Positions 37,472 to 48,269 of a stretch of 64,000 nucleotides of DNA are shown here, piece by piece. A program made the position numbers and the translations under genes. Position 1 is the stretch's first letter; each line of letters starts with the position of its first letter. Under the pieces are notes generated by a model that worked only from the letters and a program-made list of their open reading frames with translations, was not told where the DNA came from and ran no database searches. This DNA comes from Verrucomicrobiaceae bacterium (GTDB taxonomy: Bacteria > Verrucomicrobiota > Verrucomicrobiia > Verrucomicrobiales > Verrucomicrobiaceae), in contig JADJPW010000002.1 of the NCBI GenBank assembly GCA_016713035.1, forward strand, positions 806,001 through 870,000, in the 5' to 3' direction.

Positions 37472-39775
37472 ATGCAGCACCTCACTTGGCAAAACCTCGA
37501 ACTCACCTGGCTCGGTGCCGGGATCGGGGTGTGTGCGGTGCTGTTGCTCATCTGGGGTTATCGGCGGTCATCTCTGCGTGGTTGGCGGCGTCTTGGAGCA
37601 CTCTTTTTCAAGGCGGCTGCCTTTGCACTGCTGGCTCTGTGCCTGCTCGATCCACAATGGACACGCACTCAGCCGAAAAAGGGCGAAAATGAGGTGGTCG
37701 TGATCGTGGACAACAGTGCTTCACTCTCGGCGGTAGAAAAGAGTGGCGGGAAATCTCGTGCTGAGGCTGTGCTGGCCGCACTCAGTCATGGCGATGCAGA
37801 TGCGGCCTGGATTCATGCTCTGGGGGAGGATTTTCGCCTGCGCTTACTGACAGTCGGCACACAGGCTGTGAGCGTGCCGCATTTCCGTGCGTTGAAATTC
37901 GATGGCACGCGTAGTGACCTCTGCCGCACGGTGATGACGCTACGCAGTGGTAGCCGGAATCTGGCTGCGGTCGTCCTCCTCAGCGATGGAAATGCGACCG
38001 ATGCCACTGCGTGGAAAGCAGAGCCGACTGGGGCACCCGTCTTCACCGTGCTCGCAGGCGAAAAGGCACCGGAAAACGATCTGAAGATCGAGGATGCGAC
38101 CGTGGCCACGAGCCCATTCGAGGATGCGCCGGTGACGATCACGGCGCGGGTGAGTGGCAGAGGGAAAGGCATGTTACAAGTCCTCGATGAGCAGAAGAAG
38201 GTCGTCGCCACTGAGAAGATCACTTTCAGCGGCAGTTCCGCACAAACTCTGCGCCTGCGTGTGCCCATCGCAAAGCCTGGAGTGTCCTTTTATGAGGCGA
38301 AACTCAGTGGCGAGGCATCTGATGAGCCCACTTTGGCCAACAATACACGTCTGCTCGCCGCAGATCGCGGCACCGGCCCCTACCGTGTGCTCTATGTTTC
38401 TGGACGACCGAATTGGGAGTATAAATTCCTGCGCCGGGCCATCGCAGGAGACGAGGACATCCAGATGCCGGCGCTCATTCGCATCGCAAGGCGGGAGCCG
38501 AAGTTCGAGTGGCGTGGCCGGGCAGGAGAGAATGTGAATCCGCTCTTCCGTGGTTTTGGAGCCAAAGAGGGCGAGGAGGCGCAGCGCTATGATCAGCCCG
38601 TGATCCAGCGGCTAGGCACTCGCGACGCGAAGGAGCTCAGTGACGGCTTCCCCAAAGCGGCGGAGGAGCTTTTCGCCGACTTCCGCGCCATCATTCTCGA
38701 TGATGTGGAGGCCGCTTTCTTCACGCAGGAACAGATGAATCTCATCGAGCGCTTTGTGAGTGAGCGCGGTGGCGCATTGATGATGCTGGGTGGGCAGGAG
38801 AGCTTCCGCGAAGGAGGCTATGAGCATACTCCCATCGGTCGTATGCTGCCGGTCTATCTGGATCAAATAGGCAGTGCCTCTCCAGTAGCAGATGCACGCT
38901 TCAATCTCACTCGGGAAGGGTGGCTAGAGCCGTGGATGCGCCTACGCACGGACAGAGCAGAGGATGAGCAGCGGCTCACGACGATGACGGCATTCCACGC
39001 AGTGAATACCTCCATGAGCATCAAGCCGGGAGCGAGTATTCTCGCCACCGTGAGTGATGCAGCGGCTACGCATCCAGCCATTGCGGTGCAGCGTTTTGGT
39101 GAAGGGCGGGTCGGCAGCGTGCTCATCGGTGATCTATGGCGCTGGGGGCTGCATAACGAGGAATCGCACAAGGATATGGATCGGCTCTGGCGTCAGCTCA
39201 TGCGCTGGCTCGTCGTCGATGTGGCGGATAGCATTGCCTTTACGGCAGAGCCTGATGCAGCCGATCGCGAGCGGGTGAGGCTGATTTTGCGCCTGCGTGA
39301 TCGCGCCTTCAAGCCGCAGACGGATGCCCTCGTGAAATTCGAGGTCACGCTGCCTGATGGCTCCAAATCGCAGCTTTTCGCAGAGCCAAGCCTGAAGGAG
39401 TCAGGACTGTTCGAGACCGAGTTCTTCTCTGCAGCACCAGGTCACTACCGTGTCACAGCGACGGTCGAAGATGCAGAAAAGCGCAGCACTCTGGGTACAC
39501 GCCACACTGGCTGGACGCATGACCCGCTGGCGGCAGAATTTGCCAAGCTGGAGCCCAACACCGAGCTCATGAAGCGCATGGCCGAGGAGACAGGTGGTCA
39601 GGCTCTGAAGTTAAACGACGTCGCTAGGCTCCCAGACATCCTACGGCGGCACATTCGCGTGCCAGTGGAGCAGACGCTCTCCACGCCACTGTGGCATGCG
39701 CCGTGGGTTTTCATCCTCATTTTGATGCTCCTGCTTGCTGAGTGGGTGCTGCGACGGAAAGGAGGGCTGGCATGA
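37472..39775 (+). CDS. Membrane protein with VWA-like domain and class I glutamine-amidotransferase-like fold
   Basis: 767 residues from MQHLTWQNLELTW. Two membrane segments (WLGAGIGVCAVLLLIWG; LFFKAAAFALLALCLL) precede a periplasmic VWA-like region (VVVIVDNSASLS, VVLLSDGNATD), beta-rich segments, and a region with YRVLYVSGRPNWEYKFLRR and a FRAIILDDVEAAFFTQEQMNLIERFVSERGGALMMLGG stretch typical of the amidotransferase-like fold. A last membrane segment (HAPWVFILILMLLLAEWVL) ends the protein. The MIDAS pattern is incomplete (DNSAS). The ATGA overlap with the next gene implies a shared complex. No moxR or DUF58 gene is adjacent. Confidence 0.75.
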   Translation: MQHLTWQNLELTWLGAGIGVCAVLLLIWGYRRSSLRGWRRLGALFFKAAAFALLALCLLDPQWTRTQPKKGENEVVVIVDNSASLSAVEKSGGKSRAEAVLAALSHGDADAAWIHALGEDFRLRLLTVGTQAVSVPHFRALKFDGTRSDLCRTVMTLRSGSRNLAAVVLLSDGNATDATAWKAEPTGAPVFTVLAGEKAPENDLKIEDATVATSPFEDAPVTITARVSGRGKGMLQVLDEQKKVVATEKITFSGSSAQTLRLRVPIAKPGVSFYEAKLSGEASDEPTLANNTRLLAADRGTGPYRVLYVSGRPNWEYKFLRRAIAGDEDIQMPALIRIARREPKFEWRGRAGENVNPLFRGFGAKEGEEAQRYDQPVIQRLGTRDAKELSDGFPKAAEELFADFRAIILDDVEAAFFTQEQMNLIERFVSERGGALMMLGGQESFREGGYEHTPIGRMLPVYLDQIGSASPVADARFNLTREGWLEPWMRLRTDRAEDEQRLTTMTAFHAVNTSMSIKPGASILATVSDAAATHPAIAVQRFGEGRVGSVLIGDLWRWGLHNEESHKDMDRLWRQLMRWLVVDVADSIAFTAEPDAADRERVRLILRLRDRAFKPQTDALVKFEVTLPDGSKSQLFAEPSLKESGLFETEFFSAAPGHYRVTATVEDAEKRSTLGTRHTGWTHDPLAAEFAKLEPNTELMKRMAEETGGQALKLNDVARLPDILRRHIRVPVEQTLSTPLWHAPWVFILILMLLLAEWVLRRKGGLA

Positions 39776-40698
39776 TGAAGACTCTCGTTGGCTTGGCGCT
39801 TGGTTCGTTATTCACGATGACGGTGCAAGCCCGTGATCTGGATGTGCTGCTCGTCGTCGGCACTGCTGGCACGAAAGAGTATGGTCAAAAGTTCGAAACA
39901 CAGCTCGAAGCCTGGAAAACAGCCTGCGCCAAGAGCGACGTGAAGCCAGAAGTCCTGCGCGGAGCAGAAACGACAGCCCAGCTCGCCAAACGACTGGCTG
40001 CGGCGAAAAAAGATCGCCCGCTGTGGCTGGTGCTGATCGGTCATGGCACTTTTGATGGTCGTTCCGCACGGTTCAATGCGGAGGGGCCAGACTTTGATGC
40101 AAAGGAGCTGGCGGCATGGATCGCGCCGCTGAAGCAGGAAGTCGTCTTCATTCACACTGGCTCATCCAGTGGCGGATTCCTGCGCCCACTGGCTGGAAAG
40201 GGCCGCGTCATCATCACCGCGACGAAAAGCCCGGATGAAGTGTTTTATGCCCGCTTCGGTGAGTACTTCGCCCAGGCCATCACAGGCCTGAAGGAGGCAG
40301 ATTTTGACGAAGATGGCCAGGTATCATTGCTGGAGGCTTTTCGGCATGCAGGACGAGCTGCGGCGCAGTTTTATGAAAACGAGGAACGCCTCGCCACGGA
40401 GCATGCGCTCCTCGAAGACAATGGAGATGGCACCGGCACGCGGCATGAGGCTTTCACCACCTCGAAAGCTGAGGCAAAGTCCGATGGAGAGCGTGCTGCG
40501 CAGCTCGTCCTCGTGCTCAGTGAAGAGGAGAAGAAGCTGACAGAGGCCCAGCGTCAGTCCCGAGACCGCTTGGAGTCTGCAATCAAGGCTCTGAATGCTC
40601 GCCGTGCGGAGTTGGGAGACGCGGCGTATTATCCGCAGCTCGAAAAGCTGCTGCGTGAGCTCGCTGCGGTGTATGCGCCGCCTAGCGCAGGTAAATGA
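39772..40698 (+). CDS. Secreted caspase-like pseudo-protease with EF-hand-like loop
   Basis: 308 residues with a signal peptide (MMKTLVGLALGSLFTMTVQA). The fold cues are those of the caspase/C13 clan: a core strand DLDVLLVVGTAG, then LVLIGHGTFDG with the catalytic-type His, and VVFIHTGSSSGGFLRPLAGKGRVIITAT at the place of the catalytic Cys. There the sequence has Ser and Gly and no cysteine, so it is probably not an active cysteine protease. ADFDEDGQVSLLEAF looks like a calcium-binding loop. A Lys/Glu/Arg-rich helical tail follows. It overlaps the VWA-like gene by ATGA, and overlaps the end of the convergent DUF1553 gene by about 17 bases. Confidence 0.7.
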   Translation: MMKTLVGLALGSLFTMTVQARDLDVLLVVGTAGTKEYGQKFETQLEAWKTACAKSDVKPEVLRGAETTAQLAKRLAAAKKDRPLWLVLIGHGTFDGRSARFNAEGPDFDAKELAAWIAPLKQEVVFIHTGSSSGGFLRPLAGKGRVIITATKSPDEVFYARFGEYFAQAITGLKEADFDEDGQVSLLEAFRHAGRAAAQFYENEERLATEHALLEDNGDGTGTRHEAFTTSKAEAKSDGERAAQLVLVLSEEEKKLTEAQRQSRDRLESAIKALNARRAELGDAAYYPQLEKLLRELAAVYAPPSAGK

Positions 40699-43600
40699 AC
40701 TCCTTCAAGTTGATGAGCGACTGCGCCAGACTGGTCCATGCTTGCAGCTTGGGATCGACGACGGGTTCTTGGGGCATGGATTGAGTGAGGTGATCCCGCT
40801 CCGTTTGCAGGCGGGTGATTGCACGGCGTTGTTCTTCAGATAGTGCGGCGAGTATCATCGGCCTCCGTCACGGTGCTGGACTCGATGTGGGCAGTCTGGG
40901 CGATTTCGGGTTCGGTTAGCGCGCGGTCGTAAAGTCGGGCGCGGAAAATACGGCCACGCAGGCCATGATTGCCACTGGGGGCACCGTGTCGGCAGCCGAG
41001 GAGCACTTGACTGAGTTCTGGCTCGAAAGTGGCACCAGGCGCTTTGCGATAAGTGCGGCCATAGGGCTTGCCATCGCGGTAGCCGCTCACACTGCCGTCT
41101 GGTTGATACACGATGGCGATATGAATGGGCCGAGTAGTCGCCTCAGTCTCTTCCTGGCCCTCAAAGAGTTCACTGCGCTCAAAGTGATTGCTGCCCGCGA
41201 CCCAGTGGCCGGCTTGTTTTTCACCAAAGACCATGGAATCGAACAATCCGCCGTCTTTGCCCTGAACGGTAATCACTCCGCCGCCTTGTTGCTTCAAATC
41301 GTCCAACATGACCCAGGCTTCAAATGTCTTGGTGCGTAGTTTTTTCGGCAAAGAGTCGCTTTTGGCCATGGAGGCACCATCCAGCACCAAAGCGCCATTT
41401 TCGACGCGAGCTGCTCCAACGGCTTTGAGGTCGAGTTTGCCGTGTACATCCTTCAAATCGCCTTCAAAGAGCCATTCGGCCAATGGAGCAGGTGTGGCGG
41501 AAATGGGCTGCGGAGCCGCTTTTTTGCTCTGAAGCTTCTCGCGAGCTGGATCGAGGATGGCGGCGATTTGGGAGCTGATTTGGGCGACTTTTTGCTGCTG
41601 GGAGACCAGTTTGCGGCTCTGAGCGGCATTTTCAGACTCGATGGCTTTTAGATAGGCGAGGCTTTGTGTGACCTCCTCTGCGGCGGGCTCTCGGGCGAAG
41701 GCTTCGCGGAACATTTGACGAACGCTGGCCTCCTCGCTGTCCGATGTGAGCATGCGCTTGGCCCAGTCACTGGACCAGCGGATGACGTTCGGGTCATTGA
41801 GGAGGGTGAGGGATTGAGCGGGGACGTTGGTGCTATCACGATTGCCGCGTGTGCTGAAGGGCACGGGTGCATCAAAGGTGGTCAACAAGGGATCCAGAGA
41901 GTTGCGAATGACTTTCACATACACGCTGCGCCGCTCTTCGCCGCTGCCGACAGCTTCGCCGAAGAGCTTGCGGTCGAGTTTGCCAGTGAGCGAGAGGATG
42001 GAGTCACGGATGGCTTCCGCTTCCAGTCGATGGATGGGCCAGCTCGCGAGGAGGATCTCGGATTTCGGATTCTGGACCTCTGAGGTGTCTGCGGAGCGCT
42101 GGAAGGCCTGTGAGTTCAAGATACGACGCAGCAGGCTCTTGATGCTGCCGCCGCTGGCGATGAACTCATTGGCGAGATGGTCGAGCAGCGCGGGATTTGA
42201 GGGAAGTTCACCGAGCTTGCCAAAATTATCCGTGCTGGCGACGATGCCGCGCCCGAAGATGTGATGCCAGAGGCGGTTCACGATGACGCGTGCAGTGAGT
42301 GGGTTGCTCTGCATGTCCGCGATGCGCTGGGCGAGCTCCAGCCGGCCGCTTTGTGCGGTTTTAAAGGGAGTGGCGTCCCAGGCATCGAGAAAGCGCCGGG
42401 GGATGATTTCGGCAGGTTGCTTGTGATCGCCACGGACGAAGAGGGTTGCGTCCTTGGCATCTGCTTCGATCACGCCGGGCACGCGAGTGGGCTCAGGTAG
42501 GCGTGATTGGAGTGCGCGGTATTTTTGGATGAGTGCCGTGGCCTCTGGGGGCAGTGGTTTGGACTGGAGCAGGGTGTTGAGCGCCTCTGCATCGGCATCT
42601 GTGAGCGTGTTGTTTTTCCAGGCGGTGAAAAGCTGCTCTGGGCTGGCGGTGGAGGGCTTTGGAGCTGGCGGTGGGTTTTTATCCGGCGTGATGACGGCGT
42701 GATTCAGTGCGAACCAGGAGGGGCCGTCTTTGTGCTCCGCAGGCATGTCGGCGCTAGTGGCGACCTGGAGGAAGATTTCATCCCCCTTCCAGAAATCGAG
42801 ATCGAGGCTGCGCCAGGCGAAGTTTTCGTCCTTGGGCTCCTTCAGCTCGATGGCTTTGTGGATGGTGCCGGTGCGTGGGTAATTCTGCACCACGTATTTG
42901 GCCTTCACGCCGCCACCTCCCGCGACGCGGAACCAGAGTGTGCCGCCTTGGCAGGTGAAGCGGTCGGAGAAGAGCACGCTGCGGTCTTTTTGACTGAGTG
43001 TGTCCGAAATGAAGCCACTGGGGTAGATGCGGATGCTCTTTTCGGTGAGGGAGCGCTCGCCCGCGGTGCTGGGAGTGAGGCCGTGCCATCTGAATGCGTC
43101 GGACGTGTCTGATGTGCTTGCTGGGCTGGATGATTCTTTGAGAATGGCGACTTTGATCTGCGCTTTCAGTGCCCGCATTTCAGCACGAATTTTTTCGCCA
43201 GCCCCAGGTGCGTTCACGTCGATCACGGCCGGATGCGTGCTGGTGAAGATGCCGTAGAGGGCATAAAAGTCGGCCTGGGAGATGGCGTCGAATTTATGAT
43301 TGTGGCAGCGTGCGCAGCTCACCGTGAGGGCTTGGAAGGCCTTCGTGACGGTGTCGATCTGGTTATCGGTGAAGGTGACCATTTCATCGAGTGTATCGAC
43401 GGGGGAGAAGCCGTGGAGCACCATGCGGAGCTGCGCTGGGCCGATGGCGCTTTCGTTGATGCCATTCCGGAGTCGTGGCTGCGGCAGTAAATCACCTGCG
43501 ATGGCCTCTTTGATCATTTGTGGCCATTTCACGTCATCATTGAAGGCGCGGATGAGGTAGTCGCGGTAGCGGTAGGCGTAGGGGATGGCGGGATCGCCCT

Positions 43601-44327
43601 CAGAGCCGTAGGACTCAGCGTAGCGCAGCCAGTCCATCATGTGGCGAGCCCATTTTTCGCCATAGGCAGGACTGGCGAGGAGGGCGTCGATTTCTGAGGC
43701 GGGGTCTTTGATCGCGGAGTGCTCAGGTGGGAGGCCTGTGAGCACCAAAGAGATGCGCCGATGCAAAGTGGCCGCATCAGCGTGTGGCGTGGGTTTGAGG
43801 CCGTTTTTGGTGAGCTCGGCATCGATGAAGCTGTCGATGGTTTTTTCCGGTGAGTAGGGGGCGAGTGGAGCGAAGGCCCACCATTGCTTCCGGCGCTGGA
43901 GCACGGCGGACCAGTCGGTTTCTTTGGCGACTTGTTCTTTGCTGGGGGCGGTGTCGCGTGGATCGGGTGCTCCATCACGGATCCAGTGCTCGAAGTCGGC
44001 GAGGGTCTGCTCATCGAGCTTGGCACCATTTTTCGGCATGTGCAGATCCTCGATCTCGTAGCGCATGGTGCGTAGGAGGAGGGACTTGGCGGGATCACCG
44101 GGCCGTATGGCATCACCATTGTCGCCGCCGCGTTGCCAGCCGGGGCGTGAGTCGAGCACGAGGTTGCCTTTCTGCTTGGTGGCCTCGCTATGGCACTCGT
44201 AGCACTCCTGTGCGAGGATGGGGCGTATCTTTGACTCAAAGAACTCGATCTGCGCAGGTGTAGGAGCTGCGTGGAGTGCAGAGGTGAGCGTGAGTGCGGC
44301 AAAAAGGCTGAGAAAGCGCTGAGTCAT
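40682..44327 (-). pseudogene. Exported PSCyt1/DUF1549/DUF1553 protein with LamG insertion, frameshifted at the C-terminus
   Basis: About 1215 residues after repair. A signal peptide ends near ALHAA. The planctomycete-type cytochrome domain has the heme motif CYECH and a second CxxCH, CARCHNHKFD, within DUF1549 (residues about 150-360). DUF1553 follows (VIVNRLWHHIFGRGIV). A LamG-like domain (PLAEWLFEGDLKDVHGKL to RARLYDRALTEPEI) is inserted before the end. The first frame stops at 40836. One extra base near 40851-40860 explains this: the shifted frame continues ILAALSEEQRRAITRL to the canonical family end SLAQSLINLKEFIYLR at 40682. Family members are extracytoplasmic heme proteins of unknown reaction. 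The usual DUF1501 partner is not adjacent. Confidence 0.9.
42055..42080. repeat. Possible intergenic-type repeat captured inside the DUF1553 gene
   Basis: On the gene strand this reads CCAGAATCCGAAATCCGAGA, encoding the odd stretch VQNPKSEI between SADTSE and LLASWPIHRLEAEAIRD. AATCCGAAATCCGA units are a common intergenic motif in PVC genomes, from memory. The frame stays open through it. Confidence 0.4.
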
Positions 44328-44407
44328 TGTAGATGGAGACGATGAATGCGAGGCGGAGCTATCGTGCGGTTTGCAAATCGAGCGTGAAGAGCCATTACTG
44401 ACGCCCC

Positions 44408-44839
44408 ATGAGTCAGGAAACAGACCTCACCCTCCTCGGACGCTCCGAAAACCGATTGCCAGCCTCGCCCGATGTGGCGGTGCTGGAGACTTTCCCGAAC
44501 CGCACTCCAGGACGGAACTACCGCATTCACCTCAGTGCGCCGGAGTTCAGCTCGATCTGTCCGGTGACGGGGCAGCCAGACTCAGCGCATCTAGAAATCC
44601 TCTACATCCCCGATCAGAAGTGCGTGGAGACGAAGTCGCTGAAGTTTTATCTAGCGTCCTATCGCAATCACGCATCGTTCAATGAAGCGATCGTGAACCG
44701 CGTGCTCGATGACATCGTGAAGGCCTGTGCGCCGAAGCAGGCGGTGGTGCGTGGGAAATTCGGAGCGCGGGGCGGTATCCAGCTCACATGCGAAGCCCGG
44801 TTTCCTGATTGTGATGAAAAAATCCGCCTACCGGAATGA
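44408..44839 (+). CDS. queF: NADPH-dependent 7-cyano-7-deazaguanine reductase
   Basis: 143 residues, the short unimodular QueF. It reduces preQ0 to preQ1 for queuosine in tRNA. The active-site Cys is in FSSICPVTGQPDSAHLEI, with the Asp in the same segment, and the NADPH/substrate motif is ETKSLKFYLASYRNHASFNEAIVN. The stop overlaps the start of queC (ATGA at 44836). A short gap with no clear element separates it from the divergent DUF1553 gene. Confidence 0.95.
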   Translation: MSQETDLTLLGRSENRLPASPDVAVLETFPNRTPGRNYRIHLSAPEFSSICPVTGQPDSAHLEILYIPDQKCVETKSLKFYLASYRNHASFNEAIVNRVLDDIVKACAPKQAVVRGKFGARGGIQLTCEARFPDCDEKIRLPE

Positions 44840-45489
44840 AGACGCTCGTGCTGCTCTCTGGTGGGATGGACTCGGTGACAGCGCTGCATTGGGCGCGGGC
44901 CGAGCATGAGGTGGTGGGGGCAGTGAGCTTCGATTACGGAGCGAAGCATAATCACCGCGAGCTACCGCTGGCAGCATGGCACTGTGCGGAAATGGGCCTG
45001 CCGCACGACGTGATCGAGCTGGATTTTGTGAACCGGCTTTTTGCCAGCGATCTGCTGAAAAGCGGTGGCGAGGTGCCAGAGGGGCACTACGCGGACGAGA
45101 ACATGAAAAAGACCGTGGTGCCCTTTCGCAATGGCGTCATGCTAGCCATCGCCTGTGGGATCGCGGAGAGCCGTGGGGCGCAGGGACTGGTGATCGCGGC
45201 CCATGCGGGCGATCACACGATCTATCCCGACTGCCGAGAGTCATTCATGCAATCCATGGCCGCTGCGATGCGTGAGGGCACCTACGCTGCAGTGGAGCTA
45301 CTGCGCCCATTCATTCACCTCGACAAGGCAGGCATCGCCAAGGTCGGCTCTGCATTGGGGGTGGATTACGGCAAGACGTGGTCCTGCTACAAAGGCGGTG
45401 AGCTACACTGCGGTAAGTGCGGCACCTGTGTGGAGCGCATTGAGGCATTTGCGCTCGCCGGATTGGCTGATCCGACGGTTTACGAATGA
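44836..45489 (+). CDS. queC: 7-cyano-7-deazaguanine synthase
   Basis: 217 residues. It makes preQ0 from 7-carboxy-7-deazaguanine with ATP and ammonia. The PP-loop is VLLSGGMDSVTALHW, substrate segments are FDYGAKHNHRE and VVPFRNGVMLAIACGIAE, and the C-terminal zinc site is SCYKGGELHCGKCGTCVER with four cysteines. It follows queF in a two-gene operon; queD and queE are not in the window. Confidence 0.96.
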   Translation: MKTLVLLSGGMDSVTALHWARAEHEVVGAVSFDYGAKHNHRELPLAAWHCAEMGLPHDVIELDFVNRLFASDLLKSGGEVPEGHYADENMKKTVVPFRNGVMLAIACGIAESRGAQGLVIAAHAGDHTIYPDCRESFMQSMAAAMREGTYAAVELLRPFIHLDKAGIAKVGSALGVDYGKTWSCYKGGELHCGKCGTCVERIEAFALAGLADPTVYE

Positions 45490-45495
45490 GGCAAA

Positions 45496-46373
<878 letters not shown>

Positions 46374-46377
<4 letters not shown>

Positions 46378-48188
46378 TCTGGTGTGAGCTTGGAAAAAAT
46401 AGAGGGCAGCATTTCAACCTTTGAGCCTAGGGTTTGGCGTTCGAGCCACATGTGGTGGGGCTCGACGGGGAGCCAGAAATCACGCCAGCCAAAGGCGACT
46501 TCGTGGTCGCCGCGTTTGAGGAGCAAAGCCTCGCCATTTTTGCCGCAGAAGTGCGTGGTCATGACGATGGTGCGGTCAGGAGGTGGTGGATCGAGTAAAG
46601 AGATGCCTGGTAGGCTGGTGTAGAGCTTTTTGTCTGCACCGAGTGCGGCGAGCAGCGTGGGAGTGAGGTCGAGGTGGCTGGCGCAGGGGTGTGAGGGCGG
46701 TTTTGTCATGCTGCGTGGCCATTTGATGAGGATGGGCACGCGTGTTTGCGGTTCATTGAGCATCGTGCCGTGGAACCAACTGCCTTGTTCTTTGAATTCC
46801 TCGCCGTGGTCGCCGGTGACGATGAGGATGGCGTCGTCGTAGCGACCTTTTTCTTTTAACCAGGTGACAAAATCGGCCAGTAGTGTGTCCACCCACGCGG
46901 CAGAGTTCAGGAAGCGATTGTAGATGAGCACGCGGTCCGTTTCGCTCGGCCGCATGGGAAAGACGGGACTCTGTTCGTAGTCGCTGATGGGGGGAGTGAA
47001 TGTATGTGGCCAGTGGTATTTGTAATGAGTGCTGTCGAGGCCTGTGATGGCGAGCAAGGAGCCGGCGCTGCGGCTTTCGACGCTGTGTTTGAGCCTTCCG
47101 AGCATGCGCTGTTCACGGGCAGGGACGTTGTGGAAGTTCTCCGGCGAATCGAGAGGGACCTGCTCCATCACATCGGCCTCGAGTGGCTCGCCGAAGTTGG
47201 TGGCGACCATGTCCATGTAGTTGAAGTCGTTCACCATCCGCGCTTCGACGCGGTAGCCGCTGGCTTTGAGCAGCGCGGGCAGGGTGAGCATTTTTTTCTC
47301 CTTCCGTGCCTCGGAAAAAAATAGCGGCAGGCGGCCACTGAGCACGCTGAACCAGGACTGATGTGTCACGTTCGACGCGGCCCAGGTGACGCCGAGAGGC
47401 TGGCACTCCTGATCACGCCAGCGGTGGAGGAAGGGCATCACATCGGGTCGCACGGCGTCATCACGCAGCGACTCGATCATGAAGATGAAGATGTCCGGCT
47501 TGCGTGTGAGCTGCTGGGCGGTGATCGCGGGTTTGGGGTTGTGAAATTCCACCGCATATCCAGCGAGGCCCGGTTTTGGTTCGATCCAGGTCATGCGGCG
47601 AGAGTAGGTTTTGCGCTCCCACCAGAGCCATGCGCGGCTTTTGAGGCTCAAACCGGCTGCTTGGTCGATTTGCAGCACGATCCACGAAATGGCGGCCAAA
47701 ACGCCGAGTTGGAGCACACTGACCCTCCAGCCGTTTTTTCGCGAAATACGCCCACAGGCCGAAAAAACGCCCCACACGGCCAAAATGACCGCGGCGATGC
47801 CGAGCACCGTTCCAGGTGTGATTTGGACTCCGCCAGCAGCCCATGCTCGCTCCATTTCGATCCGTCCGCCGATGTCGAGCTCGCCCCACATTTCCTGCAT
47901 GCCTTTGCCCCACCAGAGTTTGAGCCAAGTGTTCGTGATGACGAGCAACGGCGTGGCCATGGCGACGATCCGCAGCGGCCAGCGGTCCCACACGAGCAGC
48001 GCCATCCACAGCAAGCTACCCACGATGAGATGCGTCAAAAAGCGTGCGGAAAGCGCATCCGCCGCGGCGAGCAGTCCCGGTGGCGAATCGCGGAGCAGCA
48101 GCGCATCACACAGCGTGAACAGCAGCACCCACAGCACGAAGAACGCGGCGTTCCATGGGCGTTTGGCGGTTAGAAAGGTGCGGATCAT
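46374..48188 (-). CDS. Membrane-bound sulfatase / phosphoglycerol-transferase-like protein
   Basis: 604 residues. About four membrane segments occupy the first 180 residues (AAFFVLWVLLFTLCDALLL, LTHLIVGSLLWMALLVW, TVLGIAAVILAVWGVF, VLQLGVLAAISWIVLQI). A periplasmic alkaline-phosphatase-fold domain follows: DIFIFMIESLRDDAV, SNVTHQSWFSVLSGRLP around the probable nucleophile, and TGDHGEEFKEQGSWFHG with the metal-binding Asp and His. This layout resembles LTA-synthase and phosphoethanolamine-transferase-type enzymes that modify envelope glycans or lipids. Its stop overlaps the Rpn-like gene start. Confidence 0.85.
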
Positions 48189-48203
48189 TCTTCCACGACG
48201 GCC

Positions 48204-48269
48204 TCAGTTGACGATGGTTTCCAGCAGCACACGGGCATGTCCGCCTCCGCCGATGACGATGCATTTCAT
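48204..48269 (-). pseudogene. 21-codon relic of a NeuD/PglD-type acyltransferase
   Basis: A short reading frame, MKCIVIGGGGHARVLLETIVN followed by TGA. The GGGGHARVLLE stretch is the N-terminal nucleotide-sugar binding motif of the NeuD/PglD family (usually IGAGGHGRVV). The start overlaps the protease stop (ATGA). Nothing downstream resembles the rest of the family; the sulfatase gene begins 16 bases later. It is either a truncated remnant or a short leader peptide that resembles the family. Confidence 0.5.
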
